Part shown: positions 27,461-37,095 of the stretch, one piece after another
Layout of the letters: every line of letters begins with the position of its first letter
How positions within the stretch are numbered: the first letter of the stretch is position 1
Origin: Dickeya poaceiphila
GTDB lineage: Bacteria; Pseudomonadota; Gammaproteobacteria; Enterobacterales; Enterobacteriaceae
DNA length: 64,000 nucleotides
Direction of reading: 5' to 3'
Assembly (NCBI RefSeq): GCF_007858975.2
Contig: NZ_CP042220.2
Coordinates: forward strand, 2,604,001-2,668,000
The notes under the pieces: model-generated
The model's database searches: none
What the model was told of the DNA's origin: nothing
Seen by the model: the letters and a program-made list of their open reading frames with translations, nothing else
Made by a program: the position numbers and the translations under genes

Positions 27461-28475
27461 GACGGCCTCCGCGACGCAGCAGGAAAATGAAGAACGGCGC
27501 GCCGAACAGCGCGGTCATCACACCGACCGGCACTTCCTGCGGCACAATCACCACCCGCGCCATAATATCCGCCAGCAACAGCAACGCAGCACCCAGCAGC
27601 GCACAGCCGGGCAACAACCAGCGATGATCAGCAGGCAACAGTTTTCGCACCATATGCGGCACAACCAGCCCGACAAAACCAATACTGCCCGCCATCGCCA
27701 CCGCACCACCAGCCAGTACGATAACAAGCAGGCTCATCAACAGTCGGATGTGTCCGGTGCGCTGCCCTAATCCACGGGCGATAACGTCACCAGCATTCAG
27801 CACGTTAACCTGCCCCGACAACAGCAGCGCACCGATCAGCCCCGTCAGACAGTAACCCATCAGCGGCAACACCGTCGCCAGCTCGCGGTCAGCTACCGAA
27901 CCCGCCAGCCAGAACAACACCGTATCCAGCCCTTCCTGATTCACCACCAGCATGGCCTGACTAAACGCAGCGAACATGGCGGTGATGGCCGCGCCCGCCA
28001 GTACCATACGCAGCGGGTTCAGGCTGCCTTTGCCCATGGTGCCGATAAGCCATACCAGACACCCGGCCACGGCTGCACCGGCAAACGCCGACCACAGCCA
28101 CACCGACATCGCCACCTTGGGAAACAGCGACACACAGACAATCAGGAAAAACATCGCCCCGGCGTTAATACCAAACAGCCCCGGCGACGCCAGCGGGTTA
28201 CGGGTCAGCACCTGCATCAATGCGCCTGCCACCGCCAGACTGGCACCCACCACAATGGCTATCAGCGTGCGCGACAGGCGCGTCGAGGTGACCAGAATAT
28301 GGCTGACGTTAAGTGGGTCCGGATGCCACAACGCCCCCAGCACCTGTGCCGGTGTAATCCTTATCGGCCCAACCATCAGGCTGAGAAACGCCAACGCCAG
28401 CAGGCAGATACCACCGATCACCAGCACCAGACCGGGCGCTTTCCGTTTACCGGTCGCTATCACCACATGACTCAT
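27453..28475 (-). CDS. cbrB: Ferric achromobactin ABC transporter, permease
   Basis: 340 residues from the ATG at 28475, which overlaps the cbrA stop as ATGA; an in-frame extension to 28616 lies inside cbrA and is rejected. FecCD-family permease with [20 protein letters not shown], the [15 protein letters not shown] turn and [15 protein letters not shown]. It pairs with CbrC to form the inner-membrane channel. Confidence 0.92.
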   Translation of the reverse strand: MSHVVIATGKRKAPGLVLVIGGICLLALAFLSLMVGPIRITPAQVLGALWHPDPLNVSHILVTSTRLSRTLIAIVVGASLAVAGALMQVLTRNPLASPGLFGINAGAMFFLIVCVSLFPKVAMSVWLWSAFAGAAVAGCLVWLIGTMGKGSLNPLRMVLAGAAITAMFAAFSQAMLVVNQEGLDTVLFWLAGSVADRELATVLPLMGYCLTGLIGALLLSGQVNVLNAGDVIARGLGQRTGHIRLLMSLLVIVLAGGAVAMAGSIGFVGLVVPHMVRKLLPADHRWLLPGCALLGAALLLLADIMARVVIVPQEVPVGVMTALFGAPFFIFLLRRGGRHG

Positions 28476-29389
28476 GACGCACCTCCGGCGAGGCCGGTGA
28501 CGCGGGCGATATCGTCCAGCATCATGTTGGCGCCCAGAATACCGCCGGACAAACTCCAGGTGACGCCATTGACCACCCATACCTGATTGCGCCGCGGGGC
28601 GCGCAGTTGCTGCCACAGCGGGTGACGAATCAGCGATTCATAGTTGCGTTGCACAGAGGGACTCTCGGATCGCAGAAAAATAAAAAAGATATCGGCATCC
28701 ACCACCGGGATGCTCTCTTTGTTGGTCAGTTTGAGGGAGACACCCGGCTGGGCGCGGCTGGCGTCGCTCCAGCCAAACCCCAGTTCACTCAACACCGAAC
28801 CGGGAAAACTACCGGGCAAATAGCTGCGGATATGGTCTTCGCGGATATCCAGTATCGACACGGTCGGCGGCCAGTCGCCGCCAAACTTGCGTTGCAACTG
28901 TTCACGCAACCCATTTACTCGCTGCTGCCAGTGTTGCAGTAACGTGTCGGCCACCGCCTGACGCCCAAGCGCCTGCCCCATCACCTGCACCGTTTTCTTG
29001 AACTGGTAGATTTCATCCAGCATCACCACCGGCGCGATCTGCGACAGCAGTGGCTCCAGTCGCTGGTGACGAAAACGCGAAGCGACGATGGTATCGGGCT
29101 TTAACAGCACAATGTCTTCCAGGCTGGGTTGGGTTTCCAGCCCTACATGCGGCACCCCGGCCAGCGCCGGACGCAGGTAGCGGTACATCGGCTTCTCGCT
29201 CCACGAATCCACCACCCCGGCAGGCGTGACGCCGAGCGCCACAGCGGTATCCGTCGCGCCCTGAAACAAGGTGATAACCCGTTGCGGCATCACCAACGAC
29301 TGAGCCAGAACAGGCCGGGAAAGTCCCAGCGGCAACAGGCTTAACGACCACCGCAGCAATCGGCGGCGCGAAACTAAATACTCATTCAC
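28472..29389 (-). CDS. cbrA: Periplasmic ferric achromobactin-binding protein
   Basis: 305 residues, FecB/FhuD-type binding protein. The N-terminus [20 protein letters not shown] followed by VLAQS is a signal peptide with a twin-arginine-like start and likely cleavage after VLA. The body has the expected [19 protein letters not shown] and [16 protein letters not shown] segments. The start is a GTG with no good ribosome site; its GTGA overlaps the end of a small frame that runs out of the dispersed repeat just upstream. It is separated from acsA by 436 bp containing that repeat, so it may have its own promoter. An alternative start was not found. Confidence 0.88.
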   Translation of the reverse strand: MNEYLVSRRRLLRWSLSLLPLGLSRPVLAQSLVMPQRVITLFQGATDTAVALGVTPAGVVDSWSEKPMYRYLRPALAGVPHVGLETQPSLEDIVLLKPDTIVASRFRHQRLEPLLSQIAPVVMLDEIYQFKKTVQVMGQALGRQAVADTLLQHWQQRVNGLREQLQRKFGGDWPPTVSILDIREDHIRSYLPGSFPGSVLSELGFGWSDASRAQPGVSLKLTNKESIPVVDADIFFIFLRSESPSVQRNYESLIRHPLWQQLRAPRRNQVWVVNGVTWSLSGGILGANMMLDDIARVTGLAGGAS

Positions 29390-29439
29390 GGTTTTGTGTG
29401 ATCTGCCTTTTCCATAGTGATGACCACCCCGTTACGTTC

Positions 29440-29769
29440 AAAGGGGAGATCCCTGGCGTCAAAAACTGTGCTGAGGTGTTCGTTTTCGCCGGGTGAGCCG
29501 CATGGACGCGGCGAAAGCCCGTGCCGCTCCGGACAAAAACGTCGGGAACGTTTTTGAACAGCGTTTACGCTGGCCCGAAGGGCAAGCCCCATGGATGGGG
29601 CGAGTAACCGCGTCACGGGCGGCCCGAACAGCGAAGACGAACGCCGAAGGTACCGCGTAGCGGCACAGTTTAGCCACCAGCCAGTGGTCAAGGAGAGGTG
29701 GCGCTGAACCTCTCCTTGTCGTGCGTGCGATGAAGTAGCAAAGAAGCAATGCAGTCTATCCCGCACGAA
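29440..29769 (-). repeat. Dispersed repeat, copy B, between acsA and cbrA
   Basis: Inverted relative to copy A at 5251-5505, and longer by an internal block of about 80-95 bp that itself contains small hairpins (CCCCATCCATGGGG; AAAAACGT...ACGTTTTT). It starts with the AAGGAGAGG...CCTCTCCTT hairpin on the minus strand. It fills most of the 436-bp gap, and the strong hairpin could reduce read-through from acsA into cbrA. Short ORFs crossing it are artefacts. Confidence 0.8.
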
Positions 29770-29825
29770 ATATCTCTCTGTCTTTACATGAACCCGATAA
29801 CGACGCTCTATTGTTCGTTAACAAT

Positions 29826-31718
29826 CTATTTACCAATAATGGCCTGAAACGGGTTAATCACCTCTCCCTTGCCGAACGGCATACTCCCCGGTCCGCCGGC
29901 GCGGGCGATCATCGGGGTGATCAGCAGTTTCTGCGGCCAGTTCGGTGCCTCGAACAAGTGGGTTTTCAGCATTGTCTGCGTGTCGGCGGCAAAACCGGCA
30001 CGGTCAATCGCACCGTTGATTTCATTACGCATCACGCCCCACAGCGTCGCCGCATCCAGATCATAGGTCTGCGACAGCGTTTCGATAATCGCCCGCATGT
30101 TGACCTGAATCCCCAACGTTTGCAGCCAGAATAGCAGGTCATCCAGACGCTCATGGTAAAGCGTGTTGGCATGGCCTTGCTTGATACGGTACACCGGGTC
30201 TTGCATACCGTTCTGTTCCAGTGTCGGCACATGAATTCGCAGCGAGTCGTGGTCTCGCAGCAGCAGGCCGTGGGCCTGACCAGCTTTCCACACCAATACC
30301 GCGTTCTGCCCGTGGATCTCACCCAACATCCCTAACCGGAACATACGGAAATTAATGTCGAAGAAACAATGGCAAAGCTCGGCAAACAACGTCAAAACGG
30401 AATCCGCGTTTGTTGGCAAACCACGATAGGCCAGCCAGTCGTCAAAGAAGTGACGACGGCTGCCCGGCAACGGCGTACCCAGCGCCGCCATCGGCAGCAG
30501 CCGGTAGTCGGTATCCTCGAACAGCTCGCCCGGATAACTGCGCACCATCGCCGACAGGTGGCGCGGCGCTTCATCGAACAACGTGGCCTGCGGCGGCATA
30601 AACGCCCACCATTTGCTTTCATCGCACAGATACAACCGTTGCTGCAACACGGCGTCTTTTTCACGTGCCTGGCGCAACAGCACTTCACTTAATCCGCCGT
30701 TGATCATTTTCACTGCCGGCAAATAGCGTGACGCACCCAGCGAATACACCGCCATCGGCAGCTTGAGGTAGTCAGCGCTGGCGAAACACGGCGTCATGGA
30801 ACGCAATGACGAGGTCGGCAGATAACGCGCGGCGCTGAAATCCAGCCTCTGGCAGTCGCCGTTGCGAAAGGCGTCGCCCAGTTGGGTTTCCAGAATATGA
30901 TCGAACTGCCACGGATGCACCGGCAAGGCGATGTGGGTGTCAGCGATACCTCGCGCGGCCAATTCTTGTTGCAATACAACCTGTTCCGCCTGCGGTAATA
31001 GGTAATGCGCCGGGTACTGGTCAGCCGTGTCGCTGATGCCATCGCCGCATTGCAGCCGGTCTTTCGCCACCGCTACCCAGTTCAGCGCTACCGGTACAGC
31101 AAACTCCGCCACGTAACGGCGATATTCTTCAGCATTCAGCCCCTGTTTAGCCTTGGCGGTCGGATGAAACGGACGGTCGCGCAACGAGGCCCACTGCTCC
31201 ATCACATGAAAGAAATCGGCATTGCTACGTGCGAGCAACTCATCGGTGTCGATACGGTGCTCACGCGACAGCGCGGTCTGCTCAACGCTGGTGTTAAGCA
31301 CATCCAGAAACAGCGCCTGACCTTTGGCATTATCTTCTTCACTGTGCTGACCGGCGAACACCAGCTTCATGAAGCTTTCCGGCTCCAGCTCGCGCCAGTC
31401 ATTACCGCCCTGCTGCCAGGCGTAAACCGTGGTGCCCGGTACCTTTTCCCAGCGCTGGGTAATACCAGGGCGCAACGCCGCCACCAGATGACGCTGTTCT
31501 CGTTCATCGCTACACCAGCGCCACAGGCGGACGGTGCTATCCAGCACGCCAAACGGCGTCGCTTGTCCATATTGTTGTTGCCATTCGTCGGCAGTGCACA
31601 GCGCCAGCGGCTGTGGGCCGAAAAATTCTTCGGCCAGCAGGCAATCCACCAGATCCTGCATCACGCTGTGGCTGGCATCCCTGTAGTGAGACGTATTTTT
31701 CATCACATGACTTTCCAT
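29826..31718 (-). CDS. acsA: Achromobactin biosynthesis NIS synthetase AcsA
   Basis: 630 residues, IucA/IucC-type NRPS-independent siderophore synthetase. The central ATP-binding part contains HPWQFDHILETQLG near residue 275, LRSMTPCF... LKLPMAVYSLGASRYLP near 320, and the FhuF-like C-terminal half includes GEIHGQNAVLVW and LLLRDHDSLRIH. In achromobactin assembly AcsA is thought to attach the second citryl-ethanolamine arm. The ATG at 31718 follows acsB directly with AAGGA somewhat far upstream; an ATG at 31703 is an alternative. The frame to 31838 lies inside acsB. Confidence 0.92.
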   Translation of the reverse strand: MESHVMKNTSHYRDASHSVMQDLVDCLLAEEFFGPQPLALCTADEWQQQYGQATPFGVLDSTVRLWRWCSDEREQRHLVAALRPGITQRWEKVPGTTVYAWQQGGNDWRELEPESFMKLVFAGQHSEEDNAKGQALFLDVLNTSVEQTALSREHRIDTDELLARSNADFFHVMEQWASLRDRPFHPTAKAKQGLNAEEYRRYVAEFAVPVALNWVAVAKDRLQCGDGISDTADQYPAHYLLPQAEQVVLQQELAARGIADTHIALPVHPWQFDHILETQLGDAFRNGDCQRLDFSAARYLPTSSLRSMTPCFASADYLKLPMAVYSLGASRYLPAVKMINGGLSEVLLRQAREKDAVLQQRLYLCDESKWWAFMPPQATLFDEAPRHLSAMVRSYPGELFEDTDYRLLPMAALGTPLPGSRRHFFDDWLAYRGLPTNADSVLTLFAELCHCFFDINFRMFRLGMLGEIHGQNAVLVWKAGQAHGLLLRDHDSLRIHVPTLEQNGMQDPVYRIKQGHANTLYHERLDDLLFWLQTLGIQVNMRAIIETLSQTYDLDAATLWGVMRNEINGAIDRAGFAADTQTMLKTHLFEAPNWPQKLLITPMIARAGGPGSMPFGKGEVINPFQAIIGK

Positions 31719-31722
31719 TGGA

Positions 31723-32499
31723 TTACTGTCCTTCTGCTGAAATCGTTGTGGCCAGTCTGGCCTGTAAAGCACGAAACGCGATGCCGCGCTCGTCGCCCAA
31801 AACAAATGCGCGCACGCCTTGCTCGCGCCAGTGGGCATGGTCGTCGGGCTGGCGGGGAATAGCGCAATAGGTCACGCCATGTACCTTCGCAGCACGCCGC
31901 ACTTCGGCCAATGCGTCCTGCACCGGCGGTGCCGCGGTCTGCCACGGCAAACCCAGCGATTGGGAAAGATCCGCCGCGCCCTCCAGAATCATGTCCAGCC
32001 CCGCCACCGCGGCGATTGCCTCAGCCTGACGCACGCCCTCAGCGCTTTCGATCATCGCCACCAGCATGATTTCCCGGTTCGCCAGCGCGACGTATTCCGC
32101 CAGGCTGTGCTTGCCGAAGGCGCCGGGGCGGCCACTGTTAAGGCTGCGCTCGCCCTGTGGGTAGTAATGGCAGGCGCGTACCGCTGCCTGCACCTGCTCA
32201 GCCTGTTCTACCATCGGCAGCACAATGCCTTGCGCGCCGCCATCCAACAGGCGCAGCATGGTTTTGGGGTTAGCATCCGCCACCCGCACCAGTGGCGTTA
32301 GTGCGTAGCTTTCCGCCACCCGGATCATGTTCTCCACCGTTTCCGGGTTAATCAGCACATGTTCGCTATCGATAATCACAAAATCGAACCCGGCTTCGGC
32401 GATTAACTCCACCGATACCGGCGAGGGAATCGAGGCAATCAACCCGTAGACCGACGTGCCTGCCGCCAGCTTGCGCTTGAGTTGGTTAGTTCTTAGCAC
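31723..32499 (-). CDS. acsB: Achromobactin locus HpcH/HpaI-family aldolase
   Basis: 258 residues, HpcH/HpaI aldolase fold. Metal and substrate motifs are visible: GFDFVIIDSEHVLIN near residue 38, GGAQGIVLPMVEQAEQV near 88 and VAMIESAEGVRQAE near 145. The product feeds or tailors an achromobactin building block; its exact reaction is not settled in my knowledge. The start overlaps the acsC stop by 7 bp. Confidence 0.9.
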   Translation of the reverse strand: MLRTNQLKRKLAAGTSVYGLIASIPSPVSVELIAEAGFDFVIIDSEHVLINPETVENMIRVAESYALTPLVRVADANPKTMLRLLDGGAQGIVLPMVEQAEQVQAAVRACHYYPQGERSLNSGRPGAFGKHSLAEYVALANREIMLVAMIESAEGVRQAEAIAAVAGLDMILEGAADLSQSLGLPWQTAAPPVQDALAEVRRAAKVHGVTYCAIPRQPDDHAHWREQGVRAFVLGDERGIAFRALQARLATTISAEGQ

Positions 32500-34349
32500 G
32501 ACGATGGCCTGAACGGGTGCAGCGGATTCGGCACCGATTTAAAGCGGCGCTCGCCATCGCCCAGCAACCGGCGTTTGGTCAGTTCTTCCACCTCGTAAGT
32601 CGGCGCAAACACATCAAACAGTGCATAGCGCGAACGGTGTTGCGGGTGCTCAGCCTGATAACGCAGCACCACCTCCGCGGTCATTTCCCAAAAGCGCATC
32701 TCCGGCAGGTGGTAATGCTGACGCAGGAAAACCGCCATTTCCGCCAGACAAATGAAGAAGAACGAATCGCAGGTGAAGTCGCGCACCGCGTTGACGTCGT
32801 CAGTAAAAATAAACGAGTTGCGGTTGATTTTGGCGTGGCTGGCAGGCAACGGCACCAGATCCGGGCGCATCGCCGGGCGCGCCAGATGGTCCGGAGAATA
32901 GCGCACGCCGTCATGAAAATCTTTGAGCGCGATGCGCTGCGGCCAGCCGTCACGCACGATCAGTACGATATTCTGACCGTGCGACTCCATGCCGATACCC
33001 TCGGCATACAGCATGTGGATGACCGGCGACACGGTGACGTCCAGCAGCTGGCGGGTCCAGGCCTCCAGCCCGTACTGACGAATCCAGGCATCGATAAACG
33101 GTGCCTGCTCGCCGCCGTCGTAACGGTGTTCGACATGGCTCAGCCCGTTGAACGGCACTGCCTGCTCATCCGGTTGCAGATACTGATGGATGCTTTCGCG
33201 CCAGATAGCGCCCATCACGCCATAGGCTTGCGCCATGCGAGTGGCTGGCAGCGGTTGAGTGTCGAAACTTACCCCGGCGACTTCGCCGAGAATCACGAAT
33301 TTCAGGTTGCGGGCAGTCTGATCGGTGTCGATCAACTGTTGCAGCCAGTCGGTAATAATCGGCCCGTTCATCACGGTGTGCCGCGCCAGAATACGGGTGC
33401 TGGAGGTGTTGGTCATGCTCATCGCCAGCTTGACGTAAGGACGCGTTTTTTCCGTCACGTTCGCCAGCGTACGAATCGACTGCTGCGCCTGCCAGCGATC
33501 ATCGGACTCACCGAGGTAAATCAGCTCGCCGCTGACCAGTTCCGGATAAAACACCGGCGCAATCACATTTTTCCACTGCCACGGGTGCACCGGTATCAGT
33601 TGGTAGTCCTGCGCCTTGCGCCCCTGACTCGCCAACTGCTCGCCAAACGCCTGCCAGCGCGCTTCGCCAAATTCGGCTTGCAAAAAATCATCCAGATTCA
33701 GTTTGGCCGAATGGTTGGCAGACGCCCGCTGCTTCGCCAGCGCCAGCCAGACGATAGCAAAAGACTGGCCGAATTCCGGTCCCCACTGAACATTATCCTG
33801 CAGGCTGAAGCCGATGCGCGACTTGTAGCAGGGATGGTAGCTATGCGCATCCATAAAATGGCGCTCCAGCTCGTCAACACTGAGCTGATGCGCCGGTTTG
33901 CCGGGTTGATAATCCTGCGCACGCGACTGCAAATCCTTCAGTTGAGTCTGTTCCAGTTCCTGCACGAAACGCGTCAGGAACGGATTGTTCTCCTGCTCGC
34001 CCAGCAGTTCCTCCAACATCTGGTGCAGGTTGGGCGACTGCGCGTCACCATCCGGGCCGATACGTTTCACGCTGGCGTAATCGAGGCGGATTAGACAAAA
34101 GCTGTCGCTCAACAACCCGTTGCAACGGTATTCCACCGGTGCCTGCTGCGCATCACGCCCGGTTATCACAAACTGACTGTTGCCATCGCTGAGCGGCGTG
34201 CGGCGATAAGGCAGCACATCCTCATACAGCAACGTTTGTAGCAACTGCCCGACCACACGCTGCTCTACCCGTTGATAACGTTGCGCATCCATCTGCAACA
34301 ACCAGTCGCAGGCGATATCCTGCAATACAGCGGGGGATAATGTTTCCAT
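32493..34349 (-). CDS. acsC: Achromobactin biosynthesis NIS synthetase AcsC
   Basis: 618 residues, IucA/IucC family. Typical features are AHQLSVDELERHFMDAHSYHPCYKSRIGFS near residues 158-187, the HPWQWKNVIAPVFYPEL motif near 258, KLAMSMTNTSSTRILARHTV near 312 and the C-terminal MESHGQNIVLIVRDGWP with DFHDGVRYS. It is thought to couple 2,4-diaminobutyrate to the citryl intermediate. It sits 54 bp after yhcA and overlaps acsB. Confidence 0.93.
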   Translation of the reverse strand: METLSPAVLQDIACDWLLQMDAQRYQRVEQRVVGQLLQTLLYEDVLPYRRTPLSDGNSQFVITGRDAQQAPVEYRCNGLLSDSFCLIRLDYASVKRIGPDGDAQSPNLHQMLEELLGEQENNPFLTRFVQELEQTQLKDLQSRAQDYQPGKPAHQLSVDELERHFMDAHSYHPCYKSRIGFSLQDNVQWGPEFGQSFAIVWLALAKQRASANHSAKLNLDDFLQAEFGEARWQAFGEQLASQGRKAQDYQLIPVHPWQWKNVIAPVFYPELVSGELIYLGESDDRWQAQQSIRTLANVTEKTRPYVKLAMSMTNTSSTRILARHTVMNGPIITDWLQQLIDTDQTARNLKFVILGEVAGVSFDTQPLPATRMAQAYGVMGAIWRESIHQYLQPDEQAVPFNGLSHVEHRYDGGEQAPFIDAWIRQYGLEAWTRQLLDVTVSPVIHMLYAEGIGMESHGQNIVLIVRDGWPQRIALKDFHDGVRYSPDHLARPAMRPDLVPLPASHAKINRNSFIFTDDVNAVRDFTCDSFFFICLAEMAVFLRQHYHLPEMRFWEMTAEVVLRYQAEHPQHRSRYALFDVFAPTYEVEELTKRRLLGDGERRFKSVPNPLHPFRPSSC

Positions 34350-34403
34350 ACGATCTCTTAACCTTATTCAGTAAAAAATAACGTTGCAGTCATCAACCAC
34401 GCC

Positions 34404-35852
34404 TTAGCGCGGTTCCCGCATACCCACCTGCGATGCTGATGCGCCAGCCAACAGGGCATTCGCTGCGGCATCATCGCTCACCGAGGGAAAACGCAAGGCG
34501 CACGGCAGCGCCAGCATGATCAACACACCAGTGGCGATAAAGGTTTCGCTGATGGCCGAAGCGCGCACCACGTCGTACGCTAGCCCACTGTCCGCCAGCC
34601 GGAATTCGAGGTACAGCGAGGCCACCACGATCGCCAGCGATGACACCAGACGCCGTGAAATGTTGTTCATCGCCGCCCCCTGCGTGACCAGCGTTTCCGG
34701 CAGTACATTCAACCCGGCGGTGGTCACCGGCATGTAGGACAACCCCAGCCCGATGCCACGCAGTATCATCCAGCCGCACACCACGCCAATGGATGACTGC
34801 GCCCCCACCATGCCTAAACCGATGGTCGCCAGCGCGGTCAGCAACACGCCGCACCCCACTACCCGCGCCGGACCGTGGCGATCAAGCAGGTTGCCGCCAA
34901 CTTTGCCGAACAGGCTGGCAAACAACGCCGTGCACAATAGCGCCAGCCCGGTCCAGAGCGCGCTGTAACCCATTACCATCTGCACCAGCATCGGCAACAG
35001 CACCAGACATTCGAACATCCCGACCGACTGCACTACCGCAATCACCACGCTCAACCGATAGCCGTGCAGTTGAAAAATACGCAGATTGAGCAGCGGCTCG
35101 CGCTTGCGCAGTTCGACACGGACAAATGCCGCCAGGCACACCACGGCTACCAGCAGCATCAGCAGGTTGAGCGGATTCACCAGTGCGGCGGCATGGTGCA
35201 ATCGCCCGGTTGCCACCATCAGCAAACCAATACCGGCGGACACCAGTAGATAGCCGGTCAGATCGAACGGTTTAGGCCCACCCGGTGCGGTTTTCGGCAA
35301 TACCACCAGCCCCATCAACAGCGCCAGCGCACCAACAGGAATGTTCATGGCGAACAGCGCCCGCCAGCTAAACCACTCCAGCATAATGCCGCCGCACAGC
35401 GGTCCCAGCGCTGGAGCCAGCATCACGATGGCGCCCCAGACGCCGGTAATGCCGCCGCGTTCCTGTTTGGGGTACACCGAAAAAATCAGCGTCAGCGACA
35501 GCGGGATCATCAACCCACTGGCGATGCCCTGCACCGTACGGGCGGCGATCACCAGCGAGATGGAATCCGCCAGCGCGCCCAGCAGCGAACCGGTGATAAA
35601 CAGCGCCACACCCAGCAGGTAGAGCGGTTTATTGCCCAGCCGGTGACCGAGATACCCCGTCAGCGGCATGGTCATCCCCATGCTGACCATGAACGCCGCG
35701 ACGATCCAGGTAGCCAGCAACGGCCCGATGTGAAACACCTCAATAAATGCAGGCAACGCCGGATTCAGCGAACTGTTATTCAGGCTGACGGTAGTCGTGC
35801 CGAGCAGCACATTCACCACCACCAGCCAGCGGGGTACGACGCTATGAGACAC
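34404..35852 (-). CDS. yhcA: MFS exporter of the achromobactin operon (DHA2 family)
   Basis: 482 residues with about 14 membrane segments, EmrB/QacA-type drug:H+ antiporter. The motif C of antiporters is visible near residue 150 (APALGPLCGGIMLEWFSWRALF), and GYLGHRLGNKPLYLLG near residue 66 is the loop 2-3 motif. It lies inside the biosynthetic operon, overlapping acsE by 11 bp, so achromobactin secretion across the inner membrane is the likely role. The name follows the Dickeya locus. Confidence 0.88.
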   Translation of the reverse strand: MSHSVVPRWLVVVNVLLGTTTVSLNNSSLNPALPAFIEVFHIGPLLATWIVAAFMVSMGMTMPLTGYLGHRLGNKPLYLLGVALFITGSLLGALADSISLVIAARTVQGIASGLMIPLSLTLIFSVYPKQERGGITGVWGAIVMLAPALGPLCGGIMLEWFSWRALFAMNIPVGALALLMGLVVLPKTAPGGPKPFDLTGYLLVSAGIGLLMVATGRLHHAAALVNPLNLLMLLVAVVCLAAFVRVELRKREPLLNLRIFQLHGYRLSVVIAVVQSVGMFECLVLLPMLVQMVMGYSALWTGLALLCTALFASLFGKVGGNLLDRHGPARVVGCGVLLTALATIGLGMVGAQSSIGVVCGWMILRGIGLGLSYMPVTTAGLNVLPETLVTQGAAMNNISRRLVSSLAIVVASLYLEFRLADSGLAYDVVRASAISETFIATGVLIMLALPCALRFPSVSDDAAANALLAGASASQVGMREPR

Positions 35853-37095
35853 GGCACACCGCTCCGGTTACATCCATGCTGGTGCCGTTCGCCGTGATAA
35901 CGCCTTCGTCAGTGATGAAATATTGCACAGGGCGCGGATGACACAGGAAATCAGCATGAGAAATGTTGTAGCCGTAGGCGCCTGCCAGCGGCAGCACCAG
36001 CAGATCCCCGATGTTGACGTCGGTCAGACGCTGATCGCGGCTGAGCACATCTTTCGGCGTGCACAATTGGCCGACCACCGTCCAGTCGCACGTCTCCCCC
36101 GTTGCCAGCGCTGACCCCAGTGGCAGGTGAATAATCGGATGGTCGTGACCTTGCGCTACCGGCAGGCGGAACTGATGGGTACCGCCGCGGCAAACCAGAA
36201 AATGTTTACCGTGGCTGCGCTTTTTATCCAGCACCTCGATGGCGTAATAACCACAGTAGGCGCTGATGAAACGCCCCGGTTCAAAACGGACTACCGGCGC
36301 ATCGGGTTGTTGCGCCAGCCACGTCTGCAGGTAATCGCACAGTGCCGGCCAGTCGAAACGCGATGGCGTCAGGTACGGCACGCCGATGCCGCCGCCTACG
36401 TTCATATGGGTAATATGCTGTGGATACGCGGACAACGCTTTCCATTGCGGCCAGCGTGTCAGATACAGATCCAGCAGTTGTTGATGGCGATCCACGCTCA
36501 TCTGGTGTGACATGGCATGGACATGGAACCCTTTCAGTTGCAGATGACTGGCGTTATCCACATCGCGCACCGCGTCCGCCAGGTCGGCTTCGTCGATACC
36601 GAACGGCGTCGGCGTGCCAGCCATCGCCAGTTTACTGGTCAGCGACGAGGCCAGTTCCGGATTGATGCGGATGAACACCGGCTGGAGCACGCCATGCTGC
36701 TTCGCCCGCTGTTGCAGGCGGGCAATCTCATGGCGGCTTTCTACATGCATGGCTTCCACGCCCTGTTGCAGCGCCAGATCGAAATCCGAGTCCAGTTTGC
36801 CCGGCCCGGAGAACACGAAAGGTTTGCGCGTGGCACAACCGGCCACGCGGTCGATTTCGCCACCCGACGAAATTTCAAACCCGTGCACCAGCGGTGCAAT
36901 CGCATCCAGAATCGGTTTTTCGCTGTTGGCTTTGATGGCGTAATAGAGTTCGACACCCGGCGGCAATGCCGCCATCACCTCGCTGACGTGCTGGCGCAGC
37001 GCAGTCAGGTCATACACAAATGCGGCCAGCGGGTCGGCCTGTTGCTGTTGCAGGTGGACAATCACCTCGTGAACGTGCTGGGGCAACTTAGCCAT
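35842..37095 (-). CDS. acsE: PLP-dependent decarboxylase of achromobactin biosynthesis
   Basis: 417 residues from the ATG at 37095 (GAGG six bases upstream), which overlaps the acsD stop by 8 bp; an in-frame extension to 37155 runs back through the acsD repeat tail and is rejected. Fold-type III PLP decarboxylase (DAP/ornithine/arginine family): PLP Lys in YYAIKANSEKP near residue 51, HFLV..GGTHQF and the C-terminal substrate loop with LAGAYGYNISHADFLCHPRP. It is proposed to decarboxylate the serine arm of O-citryl-serine to the ethanolamine arm found in achromobactin. Confidence 0.92.
   Translation of the reverse strand: MAKLPQHVHEVIVHLQQQQADPLAAFVYDLTALRQHVSEVMAALPPGVELYYAIKANSEKPILDAIAPLVHGFEISSGGEIDRVAGCATRKPFVFSGPGKLDSDFDLALQQGVEAMHVESRHEIARLQQRAKQHGVLQPVFIRINPELASSLTSKLAMAGTPTPFGIDEADLADAVRDVDNASHLQLKGFHVHAMSHQMSVDRHQQLLDLYLTRWPQWKALSAYPQHITHMNVGGGIGVPYLTPSRFDWPALCDYLQTWLAQQPDAPVVRFEPGRFISAYCGYYAIEVLDKKRSHGKHFLVCRGGTHQFRLPVAQGHDHPIIHLPLGSALATGETCDWTVVGQLCTPKDVLSRDQRLTDVNIGDLLVLPLAGAYGYNISHADFLCHPRPVQYFITDEGVITANGTSMDVTGAVCRVS

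Noticed and set aside
29386-29766. 126-codon frame across repeat copy B
   Set aside because: Composed of repeat sequence; no ribosome site or family similarity. Only its end, which touches the cbrA GTG, is of interest.
32517-34094. 525-codon plus-strand open frame opposite acsC
   Set aside because: Same reason: antisense shadow of a well-supported NIS synthetase gene, no family features.
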